A DNA stretch of 64,000 nt from Aureimonas phyllosphaerae (GTDB taxonomy: Bacteria; Pseudomonadota; Alphaproteobacteria; Rhizobiales; Rhizobiaceae), in assembly GCF_900113065.1 (NCBI RefSeq), contig NZ_FOOA01000011.1, positions 1 through 64,000 of the forward strand, given 5' to 3'. Position numbers and translations under genes: made by a program. Below the pieces are notes generated by a model. That model did no database searches. It had not been told where the DNA came from and was given only the letters and a program-made list of their open reading frames with translations. Shown here one piece after another: positions 9,140 to 18,769 of the stretch (positions within the stretch are counted from its first letter, which is position 1; every line of letters starts with the position of its first letter).

Positions 9140-9876
9140 CCGCGCGTCAGGAACGCGGCGAAGGCCGCCTGCGCCTCGAGGGAACGGAGACGCTCCTGGA
9201 AATGGTCCGCCTCCAGCACGATGCGTTCACGCACGGCGTCCGGCGTCGCCCGTAGGAGATCGCGGCCGATCCGCACCGCCTCGCGCGGTTTCGCCGCGAG
9301 ACGACGCGCCGCCGCTTCGCCATCGGCTTCCGCGTCGACTACTACCGAGAGCACTAGACCGGCCTCGCGCGCTTTCTCCGCGTCCCACGTCTCGCCCATC
9401 ACGAGAAGCGCGAAGGCACGCTGGTGCCCCATCGCCAGGGGTCCGAGGAGGCTCGAGGCCGCCTCCGGCACGATGCCGAGATCGGAGAACGGGGTGCGGA
9501 ACAGCGAACGCGGCGTGGCGTAGACGAGATCGCAGTGGAGAAGCAGCGTCGTGCCGATCCCGATCGCCAGCCCGTCGACCGCCGCGATCATCGGCTTCCC
9601 GACACCGGCCAGCGTGTGGAGGAAGTCCATCAGCTCGCCCATCGGGCGGTCGGACCCGGTGAAGGCGACGAAGTCGGCGATATCGTTGCCGGCGGAAAAG
9701 GCGCCCGGAGAACCGCAGAAGAGGATGCAGCCGACGGACGGGTCGGCGTCGGCGCGCGACAAGGCGTCGTCCAGCGCGCGATACATCGCCCGGTCGAGGG
9801 CATTCTTCTTTTCGGCGCGGTCGATGCGGATGCGGCAAACGCCGTCGCTGGTCTCGACGCGAATGTGCTGGCTCAT
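9136..9876 (-). CDS. Enoyl-CoA hydratase/isomerase, probably delta3,delta2-enoyl-CoA isomerase
   Basis: This 246-residue crotonase-fold protein has the oxyanion-hole motifs GAFSAGNDIADF and GLAIGIGTT. The first catalytic glutamate of true hydratases (GGCE position) is replaced by threonine (GIGTTLLLHCD). A glutamate is instead present in TPFSDLGIVPEAASS, the arrangement of ECI2/PECI-type isomerases, so isomerase activity on unsaturated fatty acids is the better guess. It lies 8 bases downstream of the acyl-CoA dehydrogenase gene in one minus-strand operon. It is the last gene of the beta-oxidation cluster and overlaps the convergent DedA gene by 4 bases. Confidence 0.85.
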   Translation of the reverse strand: MSQHIRVETSDGVCRIRIDRAEKKNALDRAMYRALDDALSRADADPSVGCILFCGSPGAFSAGNDIADFVAFTGSDRPMGELMDFLHTLAGVGKPMIAAVDGLAIGIGTTLLLHCDLVYATPRSLFRTPFSDLGIVPEAASSLLGPLAMGHQRAFALLVMGETWDAEKAREAGLVLSVVVDAEADGEAAARRLAAKPREAVRIGRDLLRATPDAVRERIVLEADHFQERLRSLEAQAAFAAFLTRG

Positions 9877-9884
9877 GTCGATCC

Positions 9885-11657
9885 TCAGTTCAGGGCCACG
9901 GTCGCGGCACGCAGGCTTTCGCCCCCGTCCATCACCTCGGCCGACAGGGCGTGGACGTCGGGCAGAAGCGTCTCCGCCATGAAACGGGCCAGTGCGGCGC
10001 GCGAAGGGACGTCAGCGTCCGCCAGCGCGCCCTTGGCGAGATAGCAGTTGCCGGCGGTCAGCGAGAACAGGCGCTGGTATGCGGTGGCGCCGGCCAGCGC
10101 CGCGCCGGTTTCGCCCCGCGCCATCCATTCGAGCAGACGCTCCGTCGTCTCGCGCAGCGCGGCGATGGCGGCACGCAGGCGCTCCGACGACCGGCCGAAA
10201 TCCGGCCGGTTGCTTTGCTCGACGCTCGTCACGATCTCCTCAAGTTCCGCGATGTAGGCGCGCACGGTCTCGCCGCCGGACAGCGGCAGCTTGCGCGTCA
10301 CGAGGTCGATCGCCTGGATGCCGTTGGTGCCCTCGTAGATCGGTGCGATGCGCGCGTCGCGCAGGAGTCGCGCAGCGCCTGTCTCCTCCACGAAACCCAT
10401 GCCGCCGTGCACCTGGATGCCGAGCGAAGCGACCTCGACGCCGACATCGGTGGGGAAGCTCTTGGCCATCGGCGTCAGAAGGCTCGCGCGCTCCGCCCAG
10501 AAGCGCCTGTCCTCGCCGTCCTGGCGCGATCGATCGATCGCATGACCGCAGGAGTAGGCGATCGCCCGGGCCGATCCGACGAGCGCCTTCATCGTGAGGA
10601 GCATGCGCGCGACGTCGGCGTGCTCGACGATCGGCGCCATGTCCGTCGTGCCGGGGACGGCCGAGCGGCCCTGCCGACGCTCGCGGGCGAAGTCCAGCGC
10701 CTTCTGGAAGGCCGCCTGCGCGACGCCGAGCCCCTGGATTCCGACATAGAGGCGCGCCGAGTTCATCATCGTGAACATGCAGGCGAGACCCTTGTTCTCT
10801 TCGCCGACCAGCCAGCCGACGGCACCCGCCTCCCCCGTCTCGCCGATGCCGTCGCCGTAGACCATCGTGCAGGTCGGCGAGGCGTGGATGCCAAGTTTAT
10901 GCTCGATCGACTGGCAGAACACGTCGTTGCGGGCGCCAAGCGAGCCGTCCGCATTGACGAGGCGCTTGGGAACCAGGAACAGCGAGATACCCTTCACGCC
11001 GGCCGGGGCGTCGGGTAGGCGCGCCAGGACGAGATGGACGATGTTGTCCGTCAGATCGTGCTCGCCGAAGGTTATGAAGATCTTGGAGCCGAAGATGCGA
11101 TAGGTGCCGTCGTCCCGCCGCTCGGCCCGTGTGCGGAGCGCCGAGAGGTCCGAGCCGGCCTGCGGCTCGGTGAGGTTCATCGTGCCCATCCATTCGCCGG
11201 ACACGAGCTTGTCGAGATAGGTCGCGCGAAGCGCGTCGGTGCCATGTGCTTCCAGCGCGTCGACCGCGCCGAGCGTGAGGGTCGGCCCAATGCCGAAGGC
11301 CATCGACGCGCCGTTCCACATCTCGTAGATCGCGGCCGACAGCGAGGTCGGCAGGCCCTGCCCGCCATGATCCACCGGACCGGTCAAGCCGTTCCAGCCG
11401 CCGTCGATCCAGCGGTGATAGAGGTCGCGCCAGCCCGGCGGCATGGTCACCGCGCGGTCGCGCCAGACGGCGCCGGTCTTGTCGCCCCCTGCGGCCATCG
11501 GGGCGATCTCGCTGTCGGCGAACCGTCCGGCCTCATCCAGGATCGCATCGAGGAGATCGGGCGTCAGGTCTCCCGTCGCGCCTCGCGCCATTGCCTCCTC
11601 GAGCCCCGCCACATGCCGAAGCGTGAAGCCGATCTCGCCCACCGGTGCCCGATACAT
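9885..11657 (-). CDS. Acyl-CoA dehydrogenase with AcdC-like C-terminal domain (DmdC/FadE-like)
   Basis: This 590-residue flavoprotein oxidises acyl-CoA to enoyl-CoA. It has the FAD/substrate motif MNLTEPQAGSDLSALRTRA, the beta-domain FGSKIFITFGEHDL, and the catalytic glutamate in IYEGTNGIQAIDL. A C-terminal helical extension makes it about 200 residues longer than short-chain enzymes. Length and N-terminus resemble the DmdC/AcdA group (e.g. 3-methylmercaptopropionyl-CoA dehydrogenases), but fatty acyl-CoA is the likely substrate here. The ATG at 11657 has GGGAGGA just upstream. A perfect palindrome at 11701-11722 sits 43 bases ahead of the start, indicating its own regulated promoter separate from fadB. 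Confidence 0.9.
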   Translation of the reverse strand: MYRAPVGEIGFTLRHVAGLEEAMARGATGDLTPDLLDAILDEAGRFADSEIAPMAAGGDKTGAVWRDRAVTMPPGWRDLYHRWIDGGWNGLTGPVDHGGQGLPTSLSAAIYEMWNGASMAFGIGPTLTLGAVDALEAHGTDALRATYLDKLVSGEWMGTMNLTEPQAGSDLSALRTRAERRDDGTYRIFGSKIFITFGEHDLTDNIVHLVLARLPDAPAGVKGISLFLVPKRLVNADGSLGARNDVFCQSIEHKLGIHASPTCTMVYGDGIGETGEAGAVGWLVGEENKGLACMFTMMNSARLYVGIQGLGVAQAAFQKALDFARERRQGRSAVPGTTDMAPIVEHADVARMLLTMKALVGSARAIAYSCGHAIDRSRQDGEDRRFWAERASLLTPMAKSFPTDVGVEVASLGIQVHGGMGFVEETGAARLLRDARIAPIYEGTNGIQAIDLVTRKLPLSGGETVRAYIAELEEIVTSVEQSNRPDFGRSSERLRAAIAALRETTERLLEWMARGETGAALAGATAYQRLFSLTAGNCYLAKGALADADVPSRAALARFMAETLLPDVHALSAEVMDGGESLRAATVALN

Positions 11658-11700
11658 TCGTCGTCCTCCCGAACGCCATAGCTTGGCTCATGGCTACCGG

Positions 11701-11722
11701 ACTTTGACGTGAACGTCAAAGT
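11701..11722. promoter_or_regulatory. Perfect palindromic operator upstream of acyl-CoA dehydrogenase
   Basis: The arms ACTTTGACGT and ACGTCAAAGT are exact reverse complements separated by GA. The site lies in the 79-base gap between the FadB-like stop and the acyl-CoA dehydrogenase start, so it probably controls the downstream dehydrogenase-isomerase pair. A degenerate copy occurs upstream of the fadE-like gene (17485-17500) and another possible one upstream of chvE. ACGT-type inverted repeats of this spacing are known for MerR-family LiuR and some TetR-family fatty-acid regulators; which one acts here is unknown, and no regulator gene is adjacent. Confidence 0.65.
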
Positions 11723-11736
11723 TTGTGTCAGGAGCG

Positions 11737-13857
11737 TCAGATCCGATCCCACCCGGCGTCCGGCCGGAACCGCGGTCCATGCGCCATTTCGAGCTCACGC
11801 AACCGCGCGATCACGGTATCGACACCGCGCTCTCTCGCGTAGCGGATCGGACCGCCGCGGAACGGGGCAAAACCGGTCCCGAAGACCATCGCGCCATCGG
11901 CGATCTCCTCGCTCTGGACGACGCCTTCGCGCAGGCACGCGACGACCGTGTTGACCATCGGCAGGATCAGCCGATCCTCGAGAGCGGGGTCGTCGGCGGA
12001 GCCGTCCGGCAGGGCATCCGGGTGGATCTTCTTCGGCTTGCCCTGTGCGTCGTAGTCGTAGAGCCCTGCCCCCGTCTTCACCCCGAGCCGGCCTTCGCGC
12101 ACCATCTGGTGAAGCCAACCCGGCATTTCCGGCAGGGGCATGCCGAGCCGCTCGGCCAGCGTCTGTGCGACCTCGACCGCGATGTCGAGCCCCACGCGAT
12201 CGGCGAGTTCGACCGGCCCCATCGGCATGCCGAACGCCTCGGCGCGGGCGTCGATCCGCTCCTTGGGGATGCCCTCGCCCATCAGGAGGATCGCCTCCGC
12301 GATATACGGCGTCAGCGCCCGGTTCACGAGGAAACCGGCGGTCGGCCTCACGGGCGCCGGCAAGCGCGAAATCTCCGCGACGAAGCTCGTCGCGCGGCGC
12401 AGCGTCTCGGGCGAGAGCCCATCGTGCCGGACCACCTCGACCAGCTGCATGCGCGATACGGGATTGAAGAAGTGCAGGCCGACGAACCGCGACGGATCGG
12501 CGAGCCCCGCGGCGAGGTCGGGCAGCGGCAAAGCCGACGTGTTGGTGGCGAGGATCGCGCCGGGCTTCATCCGCGCCTCGGCATCCAGCAGGATCGATTG
12601 CTTGAGGTCCAGCCGCTCCGGGGCCGCCTCGATCACCAGATCGGCGCCGACGATGCCGAAGCCGGCGGGATCGGGCACCAGCCGGTCCAACGCGTCGCGG
12701 ACCTTCAGCTTGTCCTTCAGCGTCTTTTCCAGCATCGACGCCGCCTTGCGCAGCGCCTCGCCGATCGGCTTCGCATCGATGTCGGACAGGGAGACACGGA
12801 AGCCTTCCCGCGCTGCCCAGGCCGCGATGTCGCCCCCCATCGCGCCCGCACCGATGACGTGGACCCGTCGGATGCCGGACGGCCCGTCCTTCAGGCCGCG
12901 CATCGCCTCGCGCAGGAAGAAGACGCGGACGAGGTTGCGCGACGTCGGCGTCTCGATGAGCTGCGAGAAGCTGTCGAGTTCGGCCGCGCGCATTCGGTTC
13001 GGGTTGTCACCATGCGCTTCCCAAAGATCGATCAGCCGGAACGGAGCCGGGTAATTCTCGGGTCGTGCCGCCTTCGCCGCTTCGGCGCGCATGCGTCGGG
13101 CGGCGAGGCTCCGGGCCGGGCGCAGCGCAAAAGCCTTGCCCTTCCAACCGGTACCGGCCGGATGAAGTTCGCCGCCAACCGCCGCGCGCACCGCATTGAG
13201 AACATGCCGTTCTTCGACCACGGCATCGACCAGCCCGATCCGGCGCGCGCGTCGCGCCGGCGCGCTCTTGCCGGTGAGCATCATCGCCATTGCCTCCAGC
13301 GGGTCGGCCACCGCGAGCGAGCGGAACGTCCCGCCGAGCCCCGGATGCAAGCCTAGCATGACCTCCGGAAAACCGAGCGAGGCGTCGGACACGGCAATTC
13401 GGAGGCGGCAGGCGAGCGCGAGCTCAAGGCCGGCGCCGAGGCAGTGTCCATGGATGACGGCGATCGTCGGCAGCGGAAGGGCGGCGAGGCGGTCGAGGAC
13501 GCGATGCCCCTCCCCAAGCATCGAGGCGATTTCGGCGCTCCCGGCGCCGACGAACTGAGCAATGTCGGCGCCTGCCGCAAAGCCGGACGGCTTGGCAGAG
13601 CGGATCACGATGCCGCGCGGCGGCGCGGCGTCCGCACCGTCGATCAGGGCGTCGAGCTCTTCGAGGACGCTTCGGTCGATCGTGTTCACGGACTTGCCGG
13701 GCCGATCGAGGACCCACCAGGCAACCCCGTCTTCGTCCACCGCCTGACGCCAGTTTCCCCGGCGCTCGACGTCGGCGGCCGCTGAGAGTTCGAGGGCGCG
13801 ATCCGACAGCGTATCGAGCAGGCTCGCGCCGGTCATGCGGAGGTCCTCGGTCTTCAT
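11737..13857 (-). CDS. Bifunctional enoyl-CoA hydratase / 3-hydroxyacyl-CoA dehydrogenase (FadB/FadJ-like)
   Basis: The 706-residue multifunctional beta-oxidation protein has an N-terminal crotonase domain containing GLELALAC and GFPEVMLGLHPGLGG, so both hydratase glutamates are present. The NAD-binding domain follows with VIGAGAMGGDIAAWAA, and the dehydrogenase motif is GLHFFNPVSRMQLVEVVRH. It hydrates enoyl-CoA and oxidises the L-3-hydroxyacyl-CoA product. The ATG at 13857 overlaps the upstream thiolase stop as ATGA, indicating coupled translation; an internal ATG at 13836 is the alternative. The pair thiolase-FadJ resembles the FadIJ organisation. Confidence 0.92.
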   Translation of the reverse strand: MKTEDLRMTGASLLDTLSDRALELSAAADVERRGNWRQAVDEDGVAWWVLDRPGKSVNTIDRSVLEELDALIDGADAAPPRGIVIRSAKPSGFAAGADIAQFVGAGSAEIASMLGEGHRVLDRLAALPLPTIAVIHGHCLGAGLELALACRLRIAVSDASLGFPEVMLGLHPGLGGTFRSLAVADPLEAMAMMLTGKSAPARRARRIGLVDAVVEERHVLNAVRAAVGGELHPAGTGWKGKAFALRPARSLAARRMRAEAAKAARPENYPAPFRLIDLWEAHGDNPNRMRAAELDSFSQLIETPTSRNLVRVFFLREAMRGLKDGPSGIRRVHVIGAGAMGGDIAAWAAREGFRVSLSDIDAKPIGEALRKAASMLEKTLKDKLKVRDALDRLVPDPAGFGIVGADLVIEAAPERLDLKQSILLDAEARMKPGAILATNTSALPLPDLAAGLADPSRFVGLHFFNPVSRMQLVEVVRHDGLSPETLRRATSFVAEISRLPAPVRPTAGFLVNRALTPYIAEAILLMGEGIPKERIDARAEAFGMPMGPVELADRVGLDIAVEVAQTLAERLGMPLPEMPGWLHQMVREGRLGVKTGAGLYDYDAQGKPKKIHPDALPDGSADDPALEDRLILPMVNTVVACLREGVVQSEEIADGAMVFGTGFAPFRGGPIRYARERGVDTVIARLRELEMAHGPRFRPDAGWDRI

Positions 13858-15137
13858 GCGGCCTCCAGAAGCAACGCGCCACCCTGTCCGCCGCCGACGC
13901 ACTGGCTGGCGATGCCATAGCGGACGCCGCGGCTGCGCATGGCGTTGGCGAGGTGGAGCGTGATGCGGTTGCCCGACGTGCCGACAGGATGCCCAAGCGC
14001 AATGGCGCCGCCGTCAACATTCAGTCTGTCACTTGCGATTTCGCCGACTGCGCCACCGAACCCGAGCACCTCGCGCCCGACGCGTTCGTCGCCAAGCGCC
14101 CGGACACAGGCGAGGACCTGAGCGGCAAACGCCTCGTTGATCTCGAACAGTCCGACCTCGGAAAGCGAGAGTCGGTTCTCCTTCAGAAGCGCCGCGATCG
14201 CGATCACCGGACCGAGCCCCATGATCGACGGGTCGAGCGCACCCCAGCGGCAATCGACGATCCGGGCAAGCGGCGTCAACCCGTGAGCGGCGACCGCATC
14301 TTCCGAGGCGAGAAGCGTCCAACTCGCGCCATCGGTGATCTGCGAGGAATTGCCGGCGGTGACGTTGCCGTAGGGCCGCTCGAACACCGGCTTCAGCCCG
14401 CCGAGGCTGCGAGTGGTCGAGTCCGGCCGAACGCCGTCGTCCCGATCGAACGCGCGTCCGTCGCGCGAGAAGGCCGGAACCACCTCGCCCGCGAGGGTGC
14501 CATCCGTCTGTGCGGCGGCAAGCCGGCGATGGCTTTCCGCTGCGTACTCGTCCGCCTCGCGCCGCGTAACGCCGAAGAGGTGGCCGACCTTCTCGGCGGT
14601 CTGGCCCATGTTGAGGTCGGTGATGGGATCGGTGAGGCCGCGCTCCAGCCCGATCACGGGCTTCAGGAAGCCAGGCTTCAGTCCGGCGAGAGCCTTCAAA
14701 CGCGCGCCCGTCGAGCGAGCGCCGTTGAGACGCGCGAACCACTGGACCGCATCGCCGCTGAGGACGAGCGGCGAGTGGCTGAGCGCCTCCGCCCCGCCCG
14801 CCAGCGCGATCTCCGATCGACCGTCCGCGACGGCGCGCATCGCATCGTCGATCGCGAGCATGCCGGACCCGCAATTGATCTGGACGGTGTGCGCCGGGAC
14901 GGTATCGGGCAATGCGAGTCGCAGCGCCGCAACGCGCGCCGGGTTCATCTCATCGGCGATGACGTTGACGCATCCAAGCACCACGAGATCGATCAGAGCG
15001 GGATCGAACCTCTGACGCATCAACAGCGGGCGGCCGCACTGGACTGCGAGATCGACCGGCGTGAAAGGTCCCGGCTTGCCACGCGCCTTGATAAAGGGTG
15101 TGCGGGCACCGTCGACGAGATAGACGGCTCTCGTCAT
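13854..15137 (-). CDS. Acetyl-CoA C-acyltransferase (3-ketoacyl-CoA thiolase, FadI-like)
   Basis: This 427-residue thiolase performs the cleavage step of beta-oxidation. Visible landmarks are the nucleophilic cysteine in QINCGSGMLAIDDAM (near 90), the NEAFAAQVLA histidine/asparagine region, GGAIALGHPVGTSGNRI, and the second catalytic cysteine in CVGGGQGGALLLE. The length matches FadI rather than the about 390-residue FadA or PhaA. The start overlaps the fadE-like stop (ATGA), and the stop overlaps the FadB-like start, so fadE-fadI-fadJ form one tightly coupled operon. Confidence 0.92.
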   Translation of the reverse strand: MTRAVYLVDGARTPFIKARGKPGPFTPVDLAVQCGRPLLMRQRFDPALIDLVVLGCVNVIADEMNPARVAALRLALPDTVPAHTVQINCGSGMLAIDDAMRAVADGRSEIALAGGAEALSHSPLVLSGDAVQWFARLNGARSTGARLKALAGLKPGFLKPVIGLERGLTDPITDLNMGQTAEKVGHLFGVTRREADEYAAESHRRLAAAQTDGTLAGEVVPAFSRDGRAFDRDDGVRPDSTTRSLGGLKPVFERPYGNVTAGNSSQITDGASWTLLASEDAVAAHGLTPLARIVDCRWGALDPSIMGLGPVIAIAALLKENRLSLSEVGLFEINEAFAAQVLACVRALGDERVGREVLGFGGAVGEIASDRLNVDGGAIALGHPVGTSGNRITLHLANAMRSRGVRYGIASQCVGGGQGGALLLEAA

Positions 15138-17410
15138 TCGGCGGCCTCGGCGCGCGCGTCGTCGTCCCGGCGTCCTTCGTTCGGGCGCCGATGCTGCGCG
15201 GCGAGCGGCGACACCATCTTCATCGGGAAGCTGTCGACGGCCACCGCGCGGGCGACCGCGGCCTCGGCGACGGCGAGCTCCGTGAATTCCTCCGACGTGA
15301 TGACACCGGCCTCCAGCGCTGCCTGCGGATCACGCAGCTTGGCTTCGCGCATCCGCTTGGCGATCGCAGCGGTCTCGGTCACCTTTGTAAACGCCTCTTC
15401 CAGAACGGCGATCGGATGGTCGGGTCGTCCTTCGCCGAGATAGAGATCCGGCGTCAGCCGGTCCCGCTGCGATGACGGACGCATCAGGATTTCAGCGACC
15501 TCCGTCACCAGCTCGTCGGCCGGCGGGCGGAGCGGAACGCCGAGCGGAAAGGCGATGATGCGGGCTCCCATCGCGGCCCAGCGCGCCGGCAGGTTGGCGA
15601 AGACGCCGGCGAAGGCGAGGCCCATCCGGTTGAAGCCTCGTTGCATCACGAACTCGACGACCGGCTTGTCGACCTCCGGGCGGCCATCTGTCTCGAAGCG
15701 CTTCAGCGTGGCGCCGAGGAGATAGAGTTCCGACAGGATGTCGCCGAGACGAGCCGAGATCATCTCGCGCCGCTTGAGGCTGCCGCCAAGCGTCAACAAT
15801 GCGAGGTCGGCCAGCATGGAGAATGTCGCGGCATAACGGGTCAGCTGCCGCCAATGGCTGGTGAACGCGGAGCCACGCGGCGCAGGCGCGGCGAGCCCAC
15901 CGGTCCAGCCGAACAGGAACGTGCGCAGGAGGTTCGTCGTGGAATGACCGACGTGCTTCCAGAAATGCCGGTCGAACTCGGCCAGCCCCATTTCACGGTC
16001 GGGGTTGGACAAAGCACGCATCTCGTCGAGCATGTGAGGGTGGGCACGGATCGCACCCTGCCCGAAGATCATCAGGTTACGGGTTAGGATGTTGGCGCCC
16101 TCGACCGTGATGCCGATCGGAACCGAGCGGTGCGAGGCGCCGATCGGATTGGACGGCCCGTCGATGATCGCCTTGCCGCCCAGAATGTCCATCGCGTGCG
16201 CGACGGACTTGCGCATCAACTCGGTCGCGTTCTGCTTCATGATGGCGGAGATGACGGAAGGCCGGTGCCCTTCATCGAGCGCGGCGACCGTCAGCCTGCG
16301 CGCTGCGTCCACCTGATAGGCATTGGCGGCGAGTTCCGCGAGCGGCTCCTGGATGCCCTCGAACATGCCGATGGGCAGACCGAACTGCTGGCGCACGCGC
16401 GCATAGGCGCCGGCCATGCGCGCGGTCATCGCCGTCGCCGAAGCGGCCTGCGAGGGCAGCGAGATGCCGCGCCCGGTCGCCAGCGCCTTCATCAGCATGG
16501 TCCACCCCTCGCCGATCTGCGCTTCGCCGCCGAGGATCCAGTCCATCGGAATAAACACGTCCTCCCCGTAAAGCGGGCCGTTCTGGAAGAAGGTGAATTG
16601 CGGGATATGTCGGTCGCCGTGGCGCACGCCCGGCGTCGTCGTTGGGATCAGGGCGACCGTGATGCCAAGGTTCTCGCCTCGGCCGAGATGGCCCTCGGGG
16701 TCGAACAGCTTGAACGCAAGGCCCATCACGGTCGCGACGGGCGCGAGCGTGATGTAGCGCTTGGCGAAGTTCAGACGGATGCCAAGCGTCCGCTGCCCCT
16801 CGAACTCGCCATACTCCACGACGCCGCGATCGGTCATCGCCGCGGCATCCGAGCCGGCCCGGTCGGAGGTGAGGCCGAAGCATGGGATTTCGCGCCCGTC
16901 GGCAAGGCGCGGCAGCCAGTGGTCGCGCTGCGCCTGCGTGCCGAAATGCAGCATCAGTTCGCCGGGGCCGAGCGAGTTCGGCACCATGACGGTCACGCCG
17001 ACCGCCACGCTCGCCGACGACACCTTTCGCACCACCTCGGAATGGGCCGTATTGGAGAAGCCAAGGCCGCCGTATTCCTTCGGAATGATCATCCCGAAGA
17101 ACTTCTCGCGTTTCAGGAAATCCCAGATTTCCGGAGGCAGATCATGATCTTCCCAGACGATCTTCCACTCGTCGATCATCGCGCAGAGTTCGGTGACTGG
17201 GCCGTCGAGGAAGGCCTGTTCCTCGTCCGTCAGCCGCGCCGGGGGCATGGCGAGAAGCCTGTCCCAATCGGGAGCGCCGCTGAAGAGCTCGCCGTCCCAC
17301 CAGACCGTGCCGGCATCGATCGCTTTGGCTTCGGTGTCCGAGATCGGCGGCATGGCGGTCTGCGCCCACCGGAAGACCGGACGGGTCAGACGCTCTTTTC
17401 GAAACGACAT
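15134..17410 (-). CDS. fadE: Acyl-CoA dehydrogenase, FadE type
   Basis: The 758-residue protein is close to the size of gammaproteobacterial FadE (about 810), much larger than ordinary acyl-CoA dehydrogenases. It has the N-terminal fold with IIPKEYGGLGFSNTAHSEVV, CFGLTSDRAGSDAAAM, MDWILGGEAQIGEGWTMLM, a long C-terminal DUF1974-type region and GVITSEEF near the end. It catalyses the first step of fatty-acid beta-oxidation at the membrane. The ATG at 17410 is chosen because GGAGGAGAAC lies immediately upstream and the extra 16 codons have no family match. It is the first gene of the fadE-thiolase-FadJ operon, with a half-conserved operator 75-90 bases upstream. Confidence 0.92.
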   Translation of the reverse strand: MSFRKERLTRPVFRWAQTAMPPISDTEAKAIDAGTVWWDGELFSGAPDWDRLLAMPPARLTDEEQAFLDGPVTELCAMIDEWKIVWEDHDLPPEIWDFLKREKFFGMIIPKEYGGLGFSNTAHSEVVRKVSSASVAVGVTVMVPNSLGPGELMLHFGTQAQRDHWLPRLADGREIPCFGLTSDRAGSDAAAMTDRGVVEYGEFEGQRTLGIRLNFAKRYITLAPVATVMGLAFKLFDPEGHLGRGENLGITVALIPTTTPGVRHGDRHIPQFTFFQNGPLYGEDVFIPMDWILGGEAQIGEGWTMLMKALATGRGISLPSQAASATAMTARMAGAYARVRQQFGLPIGMFEGIQEPLAELAANAYQVDAARRLTVAALDEGHRPSVISAIMKQNATELMRKSVAHAMDILGGKAIIDGPSNPIGASHRSVPIGITVEGANILTRNLMIFGQGAIRAHPHMLDEMRALSNPDREMGLAEFDRHFWKHVGHSTTNLLRTFLFGWTGGLAAPAPRGSAFTSHWRQLTRYAATFSMLADLALLTLGGSLKRREMISARLGDILSELYLLGATLKRFETDGRPEVDKPVVEFVMQRGFNRMGLAFAGVFANLPARWAAMGARIIAFPLGVPLRPPADELVTEVAEILMRPSSQRDRLTPDLYLGEGRPDHPIAVLEEAFTKVTETAAIAKRMREAKLRDPQAALEAGVITSEEFTELAVAEAAVARAVAVDSFPMKMVSPLAAQHRRPNEGRRDDDARAEAAE

Positions 17411-17484
17411 GGTTCTCCTCCCACGGGTCGCCGGCCGCGCGATGCGCTCGTTCGTCACATATGGTGGCGAGCGGTCAATGCCAT

Positions 17485-17500
17485 GCCGTTCACGTCAATG
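17485..17500. promoter_or_regulatory. Degenerate copy of the ACGT operator upstream of fadE
   Basis: On the minus strand this region reads CATTGACGTGAACGGC, matching the TTGACGTGAACGTCAA core of the 11701-11722 palindrome with one arm decayed (GTCA to GGCA). It lies 75-90 bases upstream of the fadE-like start within the 99-base gap to purD, a plausible promoter position. Conservation of both the core and the GA spacer across two beta-oxidation promoters suggests a shared regulator. The match is imperfect and unproven. Confidence 0.45.
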
Positions 17501-17509
17501 TCGGTCGGT

Positions 17510-18769
17510 TCATCCCCGCGCGCGATGCGCGATGTCGCGGCGGCAGAAGCCGTCCGGCCAGTCGACGGCGTCGACGAGGGCGTAGGCGCGCTCGATCGCC
17601 CGGCCGATGTCGGCATCACGCGCCGTGGCGTTCAGGACACGACCGCCGTTGGCGACGAGTCGCCCGTCCTTCAAGGCCGTTCCTGCGTGGAAGACGATCT
17701 CGCCCTTGCCCTCCTCCGGGACGGAACCGATGGCCGTCCCCTTCTCCACCGCGCCGGGATAGCCCTTGGCGGCGAGAACCACCGTGACCGCAGGTTCCGG
17801 CGACCAGCGCGGTTCCAGCTCTTCGAGCGAGCCGGTGGCCGCGGTGAGAAGGATCGGCAGGAGATCGCTTTCGAGGCGCATCATCAGCACCTGCGCCTCC
17901 GGGTCACCGAAGCGGACGTTGTATTCGATGAGCTTCGGCCCATCGGCGGTCAGCATCAGGCCGGCATAGAGAACGCCGCGGAACGGCGTGCCGAGGTCGC
18001 GCATGCCCTCTAGCGTCGGGCGCACGATCTCGCGCATCGCCCGCTCGGTCATTTCCGGGGTCATCAGGCCGGAGGGCGAGTAGGCGCCCATCCCGCCAGT
18101 GTTCGGTCCCCGGTCGCCATCGAAAGCGCGCTTGTGGTCTTCCGCCGTGCCGAAGGCGATCGCGTTCTCGCCGTCGCAGAGGCAGAAGAGCGAGGCCTCC
18201 GGCCCCACCATGCATTCCTCGACCACCACTTCGACGCCATCAGCAGCGTCGGCGAAGCAGTCGTCGACGGCGCGGCACGCTTCGTCGACGGTCGCGGCGA
18301 CCGTCACCCCCTTGCCGGCGGCCAGCCCGTCCGCCTTGATCACGATCGGCGCGCCCTCTGCCGTCACATAGGCCTTCGCCTCCCCGGCATTCGAGAAGCG
18401 ACGGTAGCACGCGGTCGGGATGTCCTTCCTGGCGCACAGATCCTTGGTGAAGCCCTTGGATCCTTCGAGGCGCGCGGCGGCGGCGCTCGGACCGAACACG
18501 GCTATGTCGGCCTCGCAAAGGGCGTCGGCGAGACCCGCGACGAGCGGTACTTCCGGCCCGACGACCACCAGGCCGATCGCCTCGCGCTTGCAGAAAGCCA
18601 CGACGGCCGCATGGTCGGCGGCATCGAGGGGGACGAGTTCCGCGACCTTCGCGATTCCGGGGTTGCCCGGCGCGGCAAAGAGGCGGCCGAGTTCGGCCGA
18701 CTGCCGCAACTTCCAGGCCAACGCATGTTCGCGGCCACCGGAGCCGATCAGAAGGACGTCGATAGCCAT
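17510..18769 (-). CDS. purD: Phosphoribosylamine--glycine ligase
   Basis: This 419-residue ATP-grasp enzyme of purine biosynthesis makes glycinamide ribonucleotide. It has the PurD N-terminus [20 protein letters not shown], the [12 protein letters not shown] and KGFTKDLCA motifs, the ATP-grasp segment [14 protein letters not shown], the signature RFGDPEAQ, and a normal length. The ATG at 18769 gives the canonical N-terminus; the upstream open frame is low-complexity intergenic sequence. It is transcribed away from ubiA, with 136 bases between, and stands alone upstream of the fadE promoter. Confidence 0.96.
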   Translation of the reverse strand: MAIDVLLIGSGGREHALAWKLRQSAELGRLFAAPGNPGIAKVAELVPLDAADHAAVVAFCKREAIGLVVVGPEVPLVAGLADALCEADIAVFGPSAAAARLEGSKGFTKDLCARKDIPTACYRRFSNAGEAKAYVTAEGAPIVIKADGLAAGKGVTVAATVDEACRAVDDCFADAADGVEVVVEECMVGPEASLFCLCDGENAIAFGTAEDHKRAFDGDRGPNTGGMGAYSPSGLMTPEMTERAMREIVRPTLEGMRDLGTPFRGVLYAGLMLTADGPKLIEYNVRFGDPEAQVLMMRLESDLLPILLTAATGSLEELEPRWSPEPAVTVVLAAKGYPGAVEKGTAIGSVPEEGKGEIVFHAGTALKDGRLVANGGRVLNATARDADIGRAIERAYALVDAVDWPDGFCRRDIAHRARG

